A stretch of 64,000 nt of DNA from Mycobacterium sp. ITM-2016-00316 (GTDB taxonomy: Bacteria > Actinomycetota > Actinomycetes > Mycobacteriales > Mycobacteriaceae), in assembly GCF_002968335.2 (NCBI RefSeq), contig NZ_CP134398.1:1488001-1552000 (forward strand), given 5' to 3'. Below, one piece after another: positions 1 through 8,869 of this stretch. Each line of letters starts with the position of its first letter. Position 1 is the stretch's first letter. The notes below the pieces were generated by a model. It made no database searches. It had not been told where the DNA came from and saw only the letters and a program-made list of their open reading frames with translations. The position numbers and the translations under genes were made by a program.

Positions 1-1
1 G

Positions 2-2473
2 TTCCTGGCGTTTGTGGCGAACCTGTTGGGCCACTACCTTTTCGGCGGTATCCGGCTGGCCGGGCGCTCCGGTGCGCTGAGCCGCGCGGCCCGCATCCAG
101 CTGATCGCACTGGCCGGCACCCTGGTTCTGCTCAAGGCCGTCGCCTACTGGCTGGACCGTTACGAGCTGCTGAGCAACACCCGCGCCGGTAAGCCGTTCA
201 CCGGTGCCGGCTACACCGATATCAACGCGGTGCTGCCGGCCAAGCTGATCCTGCTGGCCATCGCCGTCATCTGCGCGGTCGCGGTGTTCTCCGCACTGGT
301 CCTTCGCGATCTGCGTATCCCCGCCATCGGTCTGGTGCTGTTGCTGCTGTCCTCCCTGGTGGTGGGTGCGGGCTGGCCGCTGGTGGTCGAGCAGTTCAGC
401 GTCAAGCCCAACGCGGCGCAGAAGGAAAGCGAATACATCAGCCGAAGTATCACCGCGACCCGAGACGCCTACGGACTCACCGACGAGACGGTGACCTATC
501 GCGATTACAGCGGCGATGCCAACGCGACGGCGCAGCAGGTCTCGTCCGACCGGGCCACCACGTCGAACATCCGGCTGCTCGATCCCACGATCGTCAGCCC
601 GGCGTTCACCCAGTTCCAGCAGGGCAAGAACTTCTACAACTTCCCTGAGCAGTTGGCCATGGACCGTTACACCGGGCCGGACGGGCAGATCCGCGACTAC
701 GTGGTGGCCGCCCGGGAGCTCAACCCGGACCGCCTGATCGACAACCAGCGCGACTGGATCAACCGGCACACCGTCTACACCCACGGCAACGGCTTCGTCG
801 CCTCGCCGGCCAACACGGTGCGCGGTGTCGCCAACGATCCCAATCAGAACGGCGGATACCCGGAGTTCCTGGCGACGGTCGTCGGTGCCAACGGCAGCGT
901 GGTGTCCCCGGGACCGGCGCCGCTGGACCAGCCGCGGGTGTATTTCGGTCCGGTGATCGCCAGCGCGGCCGCGGATTACGCCATCGTCGGCAAGAACGGC
1001 GATGTGGACCGCGAGTACGACTACGAGACCAACACCGAGACCAAGAACTACACCTACCAGGGCAGCGGTGGTGTGGGGATCGGCAACTGGATCAACCGCG
1101 GCGTCTTCGCGGCCAAGTTCGCCGAGCGGAACTTCCTGCTGTCCAACGTCATCGGTGAGAACAGCAAGATCCTGTTCAACCGTGATCCGGCGCAACGAGT
1201 GGAGGCGGTGGCGCCCTGGTTGACGACCGACAACGGGGTCTACCCGGCGATCGTCAACAAGCGAATGGTGTGGATCGTCGACGGCTACACCACGCTGGAC
1301 AACTATCCCTACTCGGAGTTGACCACGCTGTCGAACGCCACCATCGACTCCAACGAGGTGGCGGTGAACCGGCTGTTGCCGGACAAGCAGGTGTCCTACA
1401 TCCGCAATTCGGTGAAGGCCACCGTCGACGCCTATGACGGCACGGTGACGCTGTATGCCCAGGACGAGGCCGATCCGGTGCTGAAGGCGTGGATGTCGGT
1501 CTTCCCGGACACGGTGAAGCCGAACTCGGAGATCTCCGAGGAGCTGCGGGAACACCTGCGCTACCCGGAGGATCTGTTCAAGGTGCAACGCGCACTGTTG
1601 GCCAAGTACCACGTCGACGATCCCGTGCAGTTCTTCACGAACTCCGATTTCTGGGACGTGCCGCTGGATCCCAACCCGACGGCCAGCAGCTTCCAACCGC
1701 CCTACTACATCGTCGCCAAGGATCTGGCACGGCAGGAGAACGACTCGGCGTCGTTCCAGCTGACCAGTGCGATGAACTGGATCCGGCGTGACTTCCTGGC
1801 CGCCTATATCAGCGCGAGCTCGGATCCCGAAACCTACGGCAAGCTCACGGTGCTGACCGTCCCCGGTCAGGTCAACGGTCCCAAGTTGGCCTTCAACGCG
1901 ATCAGCACCGACACCGCGGTCTCCACCGAACTCGGGCAGATCGGTCGTGACGGCCAGAACCGGATTCGCTGGGGCAACCTGCTCACCTTGCCGATCGGCA
2001 ACGGCGGCCTGCTCTATGTCGCGCCGATCTACGCCTCACCGGGCACCGGCGACGCGGCCTCGACCTATCCGCGCCTCATCCGGGTGGCGATGATGTACAA
2101 CGACAAGGTCGGCTACGGCCCTACGGTCCGCGACGCCCTGGATGAGATCTTCGGTGCCGGCGCAGGCGCCACCGCGACGGGCCCCGCGCCCGCCGACGGT
2201 CAGCCGGCATCTCGCCCGCCGGCGCAGCCCGCGGCCAACCCGCAGGCCACTCCGCCGCAGCAGGGCAGTGCGCCGGCAGCGACGCCTCCGCCGGCAGCGG
2301 CGGTGCCGGGTGGTCCGGTGCAGTTGTCGGGGGCGAAAGCCGCTGCGCTGCAGGACGTCAACGCCGCGCTCGACAACATGCAGCAGGCCCAGACCAGTGG
2401 TGACTTCGCCGAGTTCGGCGAGGCGCTGCAGCGCTTGGACGATGCGATGAACAAGTACCGCGAGGCCAGGTAG
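2..2473 (+). CDS. UPF0182 family membrane protein, C-terminal part (5' truncated by window edge)
   Basis: The reading frame is already open at base 2, so the true start lies left of the window and about 820 C-terminal residues are seen. Three hydrophobic segments lie in the first 125 residues (around 15-40, 65-85 and 90-115), followed by a long extracytoplasmic domain. After a Pro/Ala-rich linker (about residues 700-760) comes a short helical tail. This is the architecture of the mycobacterial UPF0182 family (Rv3193c-like), whose members run near 950-1000 residues. Function is unknown; it is a large envelope-associated protein. It stands alone, with 182 bp to the next gene on the same strand. 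Family assignment is by overall architecture and composition. Confidence 0.9.
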   Translation, partial: FLAFVANLLGHYLFGGIRLAGRSGALSRAARIQLIALAGTLVLLKAVAYWLDRYELLSNTRAGKPFTGAGYTDINAVLPAKLILLAIAVICAVAVFSALVLRDLRIPAIGLVLLLLSSLVVGAGWPLVVEQFSVKPNAAQKESEYISRSITATRDAYGLTDETVTYRDYSGDANATAQQVSSDRATTSNIRLLDPTIVSPAFTQFQQGKNFYNFPEQLAMDRYTGPDGQIRDYVVAARELNPDRLIDNQRDWINRHTVYTHGNGFVASPANTVRGVANDPNQNGGYPEFLATVVGANGSVVSPGPAPLDQPRVYFGPVIASAAADYAIVGKNGDVDREYDYETNTETKNYTYQGSGGVGIGNWINRGVFAAKFAERNFLLSNVIGENSKILFNRDPAQRVEAVAPWLTTDNGVYPAIVNKRMVWIVDGYTTLDNYPYSELTTLSNATIDSNEVAVNRLLPDKQVSYIRNSVKATVDAYDGTVTLYAQDEADPVLKAWMSVFPDTVKPNSEISEELREHLRYPEDLFKVQRALLAKYHVDDPVQFFTNSDFWDVPLDPNPTASSFQPPYYIVAKDLARQENDSASFQLTSAMNWIRRDFLAAYISASSDPETYGKLTVLTVPGQVNGPKLAFNAISTDTAVSTELGQIGRDGQNRIRWGNLLTLPIGNGGLLYVAPIYASPGTGDAASTYPRLIRVAMMYNDKVGYGPTVRDALDEIFGAGAGATATGPAPADGQPASRPPAQPAANPQATPPQQGSAPAATPPPAAAVPGGPVQLSGAKAAALQDVNAALDNMQQAQTSGDFAEFGEALQRLDDAMNKYREAR

Positions 2474-2655
2474 CTTTTTCTTTCCTCTTCTCTCCGCGAG
2501 CGTGCGTGTCTGATGGCCGACACACCGTCGTCGAACCCGATTCGGCGCACGTTCGCGGGGGCGTGAGCTGGGCTTGGGGTCTATTCCAAGAAGATGCCAA
2601 GTGGTCCGGGTGAGTCTGTTCTCCGATGAACAGCCCTGCCCGAAAGGACCCTCGA

Positions 2656-4041
2656 ATGACCCTGGCCGAATCGGTCGCCAACAGCGCGGTGTCGACACTG
2701 CCCGACCATGTCAGCGCCCTGGTCGCGCTGCCCGGCGAGCCCGGCTACGAACGCTGCACCCCGTGGAATGTCGCCGTGCCCGTCCAGCCCGCCGCCGTGG
2801 TGCTGGCCACCTCCCCACATCACGTGGCCGAGGCCGTCCGGTTCGCCGCCGGCCACGGTCTGCGGGTCACCGTGCAGGCGACCGGGCACGGCGCCATCCC
2901 GGTGGGCGCTGATGCCATCCTGGTGCAGACCAGCGCGATGACCGACTGTGTCGTGGACCTGCCCAGCCGGACCGCCCGGGTCGGCGCGGGCGCGCGGTGG
3001 CAGCACGTGCTGGAGGCGGCCGCACCGCATGGGCTGGCGCCGCTGTGCGGATCGTCACCCTCGGTGGGCGTGGTCGGGTTTCTCACCGGTGCCGGCGTGG
3101 GCCCGCTGGTGCGCAGCGTCGGGGTGTCCTCGGACTACGTGCGTTCCTTCGATCTGGTCACCGGTGCGGGGGAGTTGCTGCATGTGACGCCCGCGGAGCA
3201 CGCCGAGTTGTACTGGGGGCTGCGCGGCGGCAAGGCCACCCTGGGCATCGTCACAGCTGTCGAGATCGACCTGTTGCCCATTTCCGAGTTCTACGGCGGG
3301 GCATTGTATTTCGACGGTGCTGATGCCGCCGCGGTGCTGCGCACCTGGCGGCAGTGGAGTACCGCGCTGCCGGAGAACATCAACACCTCCATCGCCTTTC
3401 AGCAGCTGCCGCCGCTGCCCGGGGTTCCCGAGCCGCTGGCGGGCCGGCTGACCGTCGCGGTGCGATACACCGCACTGGATGATTTTGCCGAGGCCGCAGC
3501 GCTTTTGGCGCCGATGCGGGAGACCGCGACGCCGGTGCTGGACACCGTCGGGGTGCTGCCGTACGCCGCGATCGGGGCGGTGCACGCCGACCCGGTCGAT
3601 CCCATGCCGGTGCACGAGGAGCACGTGCTGCTGCGCGAATTCGGCGCCGAGGCAGTCGATATCCTGCTGGCCGCCGCGGGCCCGGGTTCGGCGTCGGTGC
3701 AGACCATCGTGGAGGTACGGCTGCTCGGCGGGGCGATGGCACGACAGGCGCCGCACCGCAGCGCGTTCTGCCACCGTCAGGCGGCCTACGCGGTGACCGT
3801 CATCGGGGTGCCGGCCGGCCCGGCCGCCGAGCTGGTGCCGGCCCAGGCGCGCGCCCTGACCCACGCCCTGGCGCCGTGGTCGACGGGCGGTCTGCTGCCC
3901 AACTTCGCGCCCGCGGCTGACCCGGCACGGATGGCACGGGCCTACGACGAGGACACCCGGCACCGGCTGGCCGCGCTGGCGGATCGATATGACCCCGCGG
4001 GGGTGCTCAACACCGGTCAGGTGGTGCGGTTTTCGGGCTAG
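2656..4041 (+). CDS. FAD-linked oxidase (FAD_binding_4 / berberine-bridge-like)
   Basis: This is a 461-residue flavoprotein. An FAD-binding region occupies roughly residues 30-200, with a His in the ATGHGAIPVGA segment at the usual flavin-attachment position. The second attachment Cys is absent (SVGVVGFLTGAGVG), so mono-covalent FAD is likely. The C-terminus YDPAGVLNTGQVV is the typical BBE tail. Start choice: ATG 2656 follows AAAGGA (2643-2648) at good spacing, whereas an upstream in-frame ATG at 2626 has no such site. It probably oxidises a sugar, alcohol or secondary metabolite; the substrate cannot be told. It is monocistronic and ends 63 bp before the tRNA. Confidence 0.85.
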   Translation: MTLAESVANSAVSTLPDHVSALVALPGEPGYERCTPWNVAVPVQPAAVVLATSPHHVAEAVRFAAGHGLRVTVQATGHGAIPVGADAILVQTSAMTDCVVDLPSRTARVGAGARWQHVLEAAAPHGLAPLCGSSPSVGVVGFLTGAGVGPLVRSVGVSSDYVRSFDLVTGAGELLHVTPAEHAELYWGLRGGKATLGIVTAVEIDLLPISEFYGGALYFDGADAAAVLRTWRQWSTALPENINTSIAFQQLPPLPGVPEPLAGRLTVAVRYTALDDFAEAAALLAPMRETATPVLDTVGVLPYAAIGAVHADPVDPMPVHEEHVLLREFGAEAVDILLAAAGPGSASVQTIVEVRLLGGAMARQAPHRSAFCHRQAAYAVTVIGVPAGPAAELVPAQARALTHALAPWSTGGLLPNFAPAADPARMARAYDEDTRHRLAALADRYDPAGVLNTGQVVRFSG

Positions 4042-4063
4042 AAACCGGCGCTGAGCACCCGAT

Positions 4064-4092
4064 TTGGTGCGTTGCATCCCCTTGGGTAATGT
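4064..4092 (+). promoter_or_regulatory. candidate promoter of the tRNA-fMet
   Basis: TTGGTG (4064-4069), a 17-base spacer and TAATGT (4087-4092) lie 12 bases before the first tRNA base. This is a reasonable sigma-70-type arrangement, but it rests on pattern only. Confidence 0.4.
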
Positions 4093-4104
4093 TGTGTTTA
4101 CCGA

Positions 4105-4181
4105 CGCGGGGTGGAGCAGCTCGGTAGCTCGCTGGGCTCATAACCCAGAGGTCGCAGGTTCGAATCCTGTCCCCGCTACCA
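4105..4181 (+). tRNA. initiator tRNA-Met (CAT anticodon)
   Basis: This is a 77-base cloverleaf with encoded CCA at 4179-4181. The anticodon CAT is at 4139-4141 in a CTCATAA loop. The anticodon stem CTGGG/CCCAG contains the run of three G:C pairs diagnostic of initiator tRNA, and position 1 (C) does not pair with position 72 (T), also an initiator trait. The 3' half (4135-4179) is the left copy of a direct repeat found again at 17936 and 33128, so this gene has served as an integration target while staying intact. Confidence 0.96.
4135..4179 (+). repeat. attL-type repeat: 3' half of tRNA-fMet, copy 1
   Basis: These 45 bases, from the anticodon stem to the CA of the CCA end, recur perfectly at 17936-17980. 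A degenerate version (two substitutions and one deletion over the part I aligned) is at 33128-33166. The copies bound the two accessory blocks, as expected of tyrosine-recombinase integration into a tRNA 3' end. Confidence 0.85.
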
Positions 4182-4184
4182 GGT

Positions 4185-4220
4185 AAAACGGCTCCCGGAG
4201 GCAACTCCGGGAGCCGTTTT
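4185..4220 (+). terminator. Rho-independent terminator of tRNA-fMet
   Basis: A perfect 16-bp inverted repeat (4185-4200 / 4205-4220) has loop GCAA and ends in TTTT. Related hairpins follow the other two tRNA-tail copies. Confidence 0.9.
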
Positions 4221-4491
4221 CATTGGGTTGTGAACGCATTTGTGAACGTCAGGATTTCCGGCTGACGATCTTGACGCGTGACGAGCCGCCAGTGATTGCA
4301 CAAAGTCCTGTAGCGGCAAGTCTGTGCTCGGCTTGATCTATCCAGCGGGCAGGCGTCGCAGCCGTGAGCCCGCATGTGACGGCGAGTGGTGCGTGCCTGG
4401 GTGCAGTGGCAAGCTGGCGTTCGGCTGGGTCACATGCGTCGAGCACACGTCAAAAGGGCGAAACTCCTTCGGTAGCGGGCACCCGGGATCG
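4221..4491. other. island A left margin, no recognised gene
   Basis: Apart from the 20-bp end repeat, this stretch holds only a 65-codon open frame on the minus strand (4249-4446) that resembles no family I recognise. No integrase fragment is evident, although this is where one would commonly lie. Confidence 0.5.
4229..4248 (+). repeat. island-end repeat, left copy (TGTGAACG twice at 12-base period)
   Basis: TGTGAACG occurs at 4229-4236 and 4241-4248, separated by CATT. The same 20-base unit with one difference (GATT) is at 17803-17822, just inside the right end of island A. Paired short repeats inside both ends resemble arm-type integrase or excisionase sites. Confidence 0.6.
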
Positions 4492-5727
4492 TCACTGCGT
4501 CAACTGGCACCGGATGGGCAGGTGTTTGAGCCCGCCGACGAAGGTGGTGGCGACGTGTTCGGGGGTGCCGGCCAGCTCGATGTCGGTCAGGCGTGGCAGC
4601 AGGGCGGCGAAGAAGCTGCTGATTTCCATGCGTGCCAGCGCGGCACCGAGGCAGAAGTGCACGCCGTGTCCGAATGCGAGATGACGGTTGGGGTTTCGGG
4701 TGATGTCGAAGCGGAAGGGGTCGCTGAAGGCGTCGTTGTCTCGGTTGGCCGATACGTAGGACAGCAGCAGGGACTCGCCTTGTGCGATGGGTACGCCGCG
4801 CACTGTGGTGTCGCGTGCGGCGGTGCGCATGAATGCCTTGACCGGGGTTACCCAGCGGACCATCTCTTCGGTGGCCAATGGTTGCAGGCCGGGGTCGGCG
4901 CGCAGCGCCCGGCGCTGGTCGGGGTTATCGATGAGGGCATGCAGGCCACCGGAGATGGTGGCGCTGGTGGTGTCGTGTCCTGCGGTAGCCACGATGACGT
5001 AGTAGGAGATGGTGTCGATGTCGGGCAGAGGTTCGCCGTCGATGCGGGCGTTGGCGATCGTCGAGCCGAGATCGTCGGTGGGATGTTGTCGGCGGCTGGC
5101 GGTGAGTTCGGTGAAGTAGCCGAACATCTCCATCAGCGCGGGGCCCTGTTCCTCTAGGGAAGGCCGTTGGTATTCGTCGTCGTCACTGCCGAAGAGTTCT
5201 TGGGTGAGTTTGAGCATGAACGCGAAGTCGGACTCGGGGATCCCTAACAGCGTCATGATGACGCAGAGAGGGAACTTGACGGCGATGTGTTGGACGAAGT
5301 CGCATTCACCACCCGTCTCGGCCATGTCGTTGACGTAGCGAGCGGCGAGCTCATCGATGCGGGTCTGGAGGGCACGCATCGCTTTGGGGCGAAACCAATC
5401 TGCAGCGATCGCGCGGACCTTGCGGTGCTGTTGACCGTCGAGGTGGATCAGGGTGCTGACGCCACTGCCGGCTTGTAGGTCGTCGGCTTCGGTGGTGATG
5501 AGGATGGGCCGCGGTGCATTGGTGAACGTCGTGTTGTCGCGTTCGATATCGCTGATGTCTGCGTGTTTGGTAATCGCCCAGAACGGCCGGTAGCCGGGCT
5601 GATCGACCCAGGAGACGGGGGCTTCTGCCCGAAGGTGGGCCAGCGTGGTGTGTAGTGCGGTTTCGTCGGTGTAGGAGCTGGGTTGGGCGAGGATCCGAGC
5701 GAGGTGATTGGCGGTGGGGGCTGTCAT
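4492..5727 (-). CDS. cytochrome P450 (first P450 of island A)
   Basis: This 411-residue P450 would be a soluble haem monooxygenase fed by ferredoxin and reductase encoded elsewhere. Visible motifs are the I-helix AGHDTTSA with its acid-Thr pair, ExxR in EEMVRW, and the haem loop FGHGVHFCLGAALAR with the ligand Cys. Its start ATG overlaps the stop of the upstream gene (ATGA), with AAGGAG nearby, so it is the last gene of the leftward operon that starts at 13789. It probably hydroxylates the hydrophobic substrate or an intermediate of the island A pathway. The CYP family cannot be fixed without alignment. It ends 312 bp from the tRNA. Confidence 0.93.
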   Translation of the reverse strand: MTAPTANHLARILAQPSSYTDETALHTTLAHLRAEAPVSWVDQPGYRPFWAITKHADISDIERDNTTFTNAPRPILITTEADDLQAGSGVSTLIHLDGQQHRKVRAIAADWFRPKAMRALQTRIDELAARYVNDMAETGGECDFVQHIAVKFPLCVIMTLLGIPESDFAFMLKLTQELFGSDDDEYQRPSLEEQGPALMEMFGYFTELTASRRQHPTDDLGSTIANARIDGEPLPDIDTISYYVIVATAGHDTTSATISGGLHALIDNPDQRRALRADPGLQPLATEEMVRWVTPVKAFMRTAARDTTVRGVPIAQGESLLLSYVSANRDNDAFSDPFRFDITRNPNRHLAFGHGVHFCLGAALARMEISSFFAALLPRLTDIELAGTPEHVATTFVGGLKHLPIRCQLTQ

Positions 5728-6371
5728 TGTTGCTCCTTGCGGGGGAAGAGTCGCGCGTGGCCCAGGCTCGGCAGTTGGTTGGGTGTTCGTTCAGCCGGCG
5801 GCGACGGTAACTGGGGTGAGGTCGGGTTTCCGGGGAGGCAGAGGGTGCCTGACCCGTGGAAGCGTTCGGTGTGGTGCTTCGCGGCGGGGCGGGTGCTGCA
5901 TGCAGCCCATGCTGCGGTCTTGAACGCCGTGGCGGCAGGGGTGAGGCGATGCTGCATCGGCAGGAGGTGTTGCTGCAGTTCGGTTGGGGGGTCTCCCCAT
6001 AGGGTGACTTCGGTGCATCCGCGGTGCAGCCGGGTCAGCGTGTCGTGATAGATGTCGTCGTGTTGGGCCATCGCGGCGCTGGAGAGTGCTAGCGCGGTGT
6101 GCCGTTTTGACGGTGCCACAGGATTGGTCCAGTGGTAGCGGAAGCTGCGGGCACCGAGGATGCGCAGAGCACGGTGGTCGAGGTCGTCATCGAGGACGAA
6201 AACCCGGACGGTCCAGCCTCCGTGGGCACGGTCGAAGATGAGTCCGCCTGCGGCGTCCACGGCTTCGGCTACGTTGGCGGCGACGACGTCGAGGGTGTAT
6301 CCGCAGGGTTTCAATGCGGAGAGCTTGGCCATGTTCATCCGGGTGCGGCGAGGAGGATGTGTCTTCATGGG
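5724..6371 (-). CDS. hypothetical protein between two P450 genes
   Basis: This is a protein of about 215 residues that I do not recognise. The N-terminal half (LSALKPCGY...FDRAHGGWTVRVFVLDDDLDHRALRILGA) looks like a small folded alpha/beta domain. The last 60 residues are rich in Pro, Ser, His and Arg and look disordered. It is considered real because its stop overlaps the next P450 start (ATGA), it fills the gap between two P450s, and its frame is intact. Start 6371 is preferred because GGAG lies nine bases upstream; ATGs at 6338 or 6332 are alternatives. A role with the P450s (accessory or redox-handling) is inference only. Confidence 0.6.
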   Translation of the reverse strand, partial: PMKTHPPRRTRMNMAKLSALKPCGYTLDVVAANVAEAVDAAGGLIFDRAHGGWTVRVFVLDDDLDHRALRILGARSFRYHWTNPVAPSKRHTALALSSAAMAQHDDIYHDTLTRLHRGCTEVTLWGDPPTELQQHLLPMQHRLTPAATAFKTAAWAACSTRPAAKHHTERFHGSGTLCLPGNPTSPQLPSPPAERTPNQLPSLGHARLFPRKEQQ

Positions 6372-6426
6372 TTTGAACTCCGTTCTGGGGCAACCGTTTC
6401 GGAATACCACTGGCGGGGGCTGGTGG

Positions 6427-7638
6427 TCATGGTCTGGCTCGGATGGGGACGTTGGCCCAGCCGGCGACGCTGGTCATCCGTACGCGGGTGAGTCGGTCGT
6501 CGTCGACGTCGTAGTCTTCGAGCAGGTCGAGCAGATATTCCAGCGCGATGGCGCTTTCGGCGCGGGCCAGCGCGGCGCCTAGGCAGCTGTGCACGCCGTA
6601 ACCGAAGCCGAGGTTCTGGGCTTGGCTGCGGTCTCGGTTGATATCGAAGTCGTCGGCGTTGGTGAAGGCGCGTTCGTCGCGGTTGGCTGATGCTTCGATG
6701 AGCAGGACCGGTTTGGCCGCCGGGATGTCGGTGTCGTGCAGTCGCACGGGGTGGTGGGTGTAGCGCACGGCGTATTGCGCGGGCGCTTCGAAGCGCAGCA
6801 CCTCTTCGATGGCGGCTGGGATCATGGCGCGGTCGGCTTTGAGCTGGTGCCATTGCTGGGGATGGCGTGCCAGTTGGACCATCGCGTTGCCGATGAGTTT
6901 GGTCACCGTCTCAGCGCCCGCGCCGCCGAGCAGGGTGCAGAAGGCGGCGATCTCGATGTCGTCGAGGCTGGTGCGGGTGCCGTCGTCGCGGTCGACTTCC
7001 ACAGTGGTCAGGGCGGTGATCATATCGTCGCGGGGTTCTGCGCGGCGCTGCTGGATAAGGCGGTAGTAGAGCATGCCGGTGTTGCGCATCGCTTCGACGC
7101 CGGCGCGGGACATGCCCAGCTTGCCGGCGCGCCGTTCCAGGGTGGTGTCCAGCCACAGCCGGATCTGTTGGCGGTCGGTTTCGGGAACCCCGAGCATGGT
7201 GGTGATCACTTCGACGGGGAACAGTCCGGCGAAGTCGCTGATGACGTCGAATCCTGCGATCGGATCTACCCGGCTCAGGTAGTGGTGCACGGTCTTTCGG
7301 ATGAGCGGATCCAGTTTGTGGATCGCTCGTGGGGTGAAGACTTTGTTGACCAGGCTGCGCATCCGGCGGTGTTCGGGCGGGTCCATGGTGATGATCGACG
7401 CGCCACCGGGGTCATCTCCGAGCAGGATCTGATCGAGGGTGACGCCCTTGGCCGAGGAGTAGGTCTCGGTGTCTTTCAGCGCGTCGGCGACGTCGGCGTG
7501 ACGGGTCAGGGCGTAGAAGTCGTATTGCGGGTTGTGGTAAACGGGTGCTTCGTCGCGCATCCGGCGGTAGGTGTTGTAGGGGTTGGTGAAGTACTCCTCG
7601 GAGAAGGGGTCGAAGACCACCGCGGGCGCACTGGTCAT
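6427..7638 (-). CDS. cytochrome P450 (second P450 of island A)
   Basis: This is a 403-residue P450 with haem loop FGYGVHSCLGAALAR and ExxR in IEEVLRFEAP. Its I-helix is GGAGAETVTK, where Glu-Thr replaces the more common Asp/Glu-Thr context of AGxDT. The N-terminus FDPFSEEYFTNPYNTYRRMR is typical of soluble mycobacterial P450s. AGGAAGAG precedes the ATG. It sits fifth in the leftward operon, 31 bp after the FadE start gene and 55 bp before the hypothetical gene. Two distinct P450s in one operon suggest two hydroxylations, or a terminal oxidation chain to the acid used by the CoA ligase upstream. Confidence 0.93.
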   Translation of the reverse strand: MTSAPAVVFDPFSEEYFTNPYNTYRRMRDEAPVYHNPQYDFYALTRHADVADALKDTETYSSAKGVTLDQILLGDDPGGASIITMDPPEHRRMRSLVNKVFTPRAIHKLDPLIRKTVHHYLSRVDPIAGFDVISDFAGLFPVEVITTMLGVPETDRQQIRLWLDTTLERRAGKLGMSRAGVEAMRNTGMLYYRLIQQRRAEPRDDMITALTTVEVDRDDGTRTSLDDIEIAAFCTLLGGAGAETVTKLIGNAMVQLARHPQQWHQLKADRAMIPAAIEEVLRFEAPAQYAVRYTHHPVRLHDTDIPAAKPVLLIEASANRDERAFTNADDFDINRDRSQAQNLGFGYGVHSCLGAALARAESAIALEYLLDLLEDYDVDDDRLTRVRMTSVAGWANVPIRARP

Positions 7639-7669
7639 CTGATCTCTTCCTGGTGTGTCATCGTGGGGT

Positions 7670-8860
7670 TCAGGCTTTCTGCGCCGGTGATGCGTAGGCG
7701 GGTTTTCCGAGGCCCAGGAAGTATTGGGCGATCATGTTGCGGAAGACTTCGACGGTGCCGCCGTAGATGGCGACCAGCGGAGCGAACCGGAACAGGTATT
7801 CGGCGGCACCGTCGTCAGCGGCGCCGTCGGCCCCGATGGGCAGTGCCGCCGCCGAGCCAAGGGTGTCCATCACGTCGGCGGAGACTTCGCGCAGTGCTTG
7901 AGCGATGGCCACGCGCCCGAGAATGTTAGGGGTGGACAGTGCGGCCTCGACGCGCGCGTAGTCACGGCCCAACCGGTACCCCACGGACTGGTCGTCAGCC
8001 AGACAACGGCCCTTCGAGTCTGCCTGGTAGGCAAGGGCGATGGCGTCATCGACGGCCTCGGCGAGCATGTCGGCTTGCTGCTGCATCACGGCGATGTCCT
8101 GTAGGCCGTCGGGATTGGCGTCCACGGCGCCGTGCTCGGCATTGAGGGGGTCGCGCAGTACTGTCCAGCCGCCGTCGACCTCACCCATGCGGTACTTGTC
8201 GGGGACGCGGACGTTGTTGTAGTAGGTGAGGTTGGTGCGGTCCCCGTCGACGCAGCGCACACCGTGGATGTCGATGCCGGCCAGGTTCAGTGGCACCAGG
8301 AACATCGTGAGGCTGTCACGTTTGGGTGCGTCGGGGTTGGTGTTGGTGATCAGGAAGACGTATTGGGACACGTGAGCGCCGGTGGTGAACATTTTGGCGC
8401 CGTTGATGATCCAGTCGTCGCCGTCGCGCACAGCGCGGGTCTTGCAGGTCATGATGTCCGAACCGCCTTCGGGTTCGGTGTAGCCCAGACATAGCCGGAT
8501 CTCGCCAGTGCAGACCCCAGGCAGTACTTCCTGCTGCAGTTCGGGGCGGGCGAACTTGCGGACGGCGCGAGCCACCATGGCGGTGGTGCCCCAGGCGATG
8601 TAGGGGGCTCGGGAGCGCCGCTTCTCCAGATCGAAGATGCGGCGGTGTAACCGGCTGAAGCCGCCCTCGGCGTGCGGTGTGAGCTGAGCGGCCAGCCATC
8701 CTTGCTCGCCGAGTGCCAGATGGACTGTCTCGTCGAAGCTTTCCCCGGTCTCGTGTACGCGACGTTTCACCTCGTCGGTGACGTGGGCGTCGAGAAAGTC
8801 GCGGGCGTGGGTGGCAAAGGTGGCGTCGTCGTCAGCCAGGGCGATGCGGGAGAAATCCAT
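7670..8860 (-). CDS. acyl-CoA dehydrogenase, FadE-type subunit 1
   Basis: This 396-residue flavoprotein has the acyl-CoA dehydrogenase fold. YTEPEGGSD contributes to the FAD/substrate site (about residues 130-140), and the C-terminal segment is YGGTVEVFRNMIAQ. The position that carries the catalytic Glu in medium-chain enzymes (YEGT) is Gly here, as in the heteromeric actinobacterial FadE class where the base lies elsewhere. It is directly followed upstream in the operon by a second, smaller FadE (gap 9 bp), so the two probably form one alpha2beta2 enzyme as in steroid catabolism. It would introduce the alpha-beta double bond in the acyl-CoA made by the ligase. Confidence 0.93.
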   Translation of the reverse strand: MDFSRIALADDDATFATHARDFLDAHVTDEVKRRVHETGESFDETVHLALGEQGWLAAQLTPHAEGGFSRLHRRIFDLEKRRSRAPYIAWGTTAMVARAVRKFARPELQQEVLPGVCTGEIRLCLGYTEPEGGSDIMTCKTRAVRDGDDWIINGAKMFTTGAHVSQYVFLITNTNPDAPKRDSLTMFLVPLNLAGIDIHGVRCVDGDRTNLTYYNNVRVPDKYRMGEVDGGWTVLRDPLNAEHGAVDANPDGLQDIAVMQQQADMLAEAVDDAIALAYQADSKGRCLADDQSVGYRLGRDYARVEAALSTPNILGRVAIAQALREVSADVMDTLGSAAALPIGADGAADDGAAEYLFRFAPLVAIYGGTVEVFRNMIAQYFLGLGKPAYASPAQKA

Positions 8861-8869
8861 GGTGTACTC

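Noticed and set aside
4007..4204. Minus-strand open frame reading GDRIRTCDLWVMSPASY
   Set aside because: It is antisense to the tRNA-fMet gene; this translation is a well-known artefact of tRNA genes.
4249..4446. 65-codon minus-strand frame next to the left island end
   Set aside because: No family resemblance, no ribosome binding site and no neighbour coupling. A remnant cannot be excluded, but a gene is not supported.
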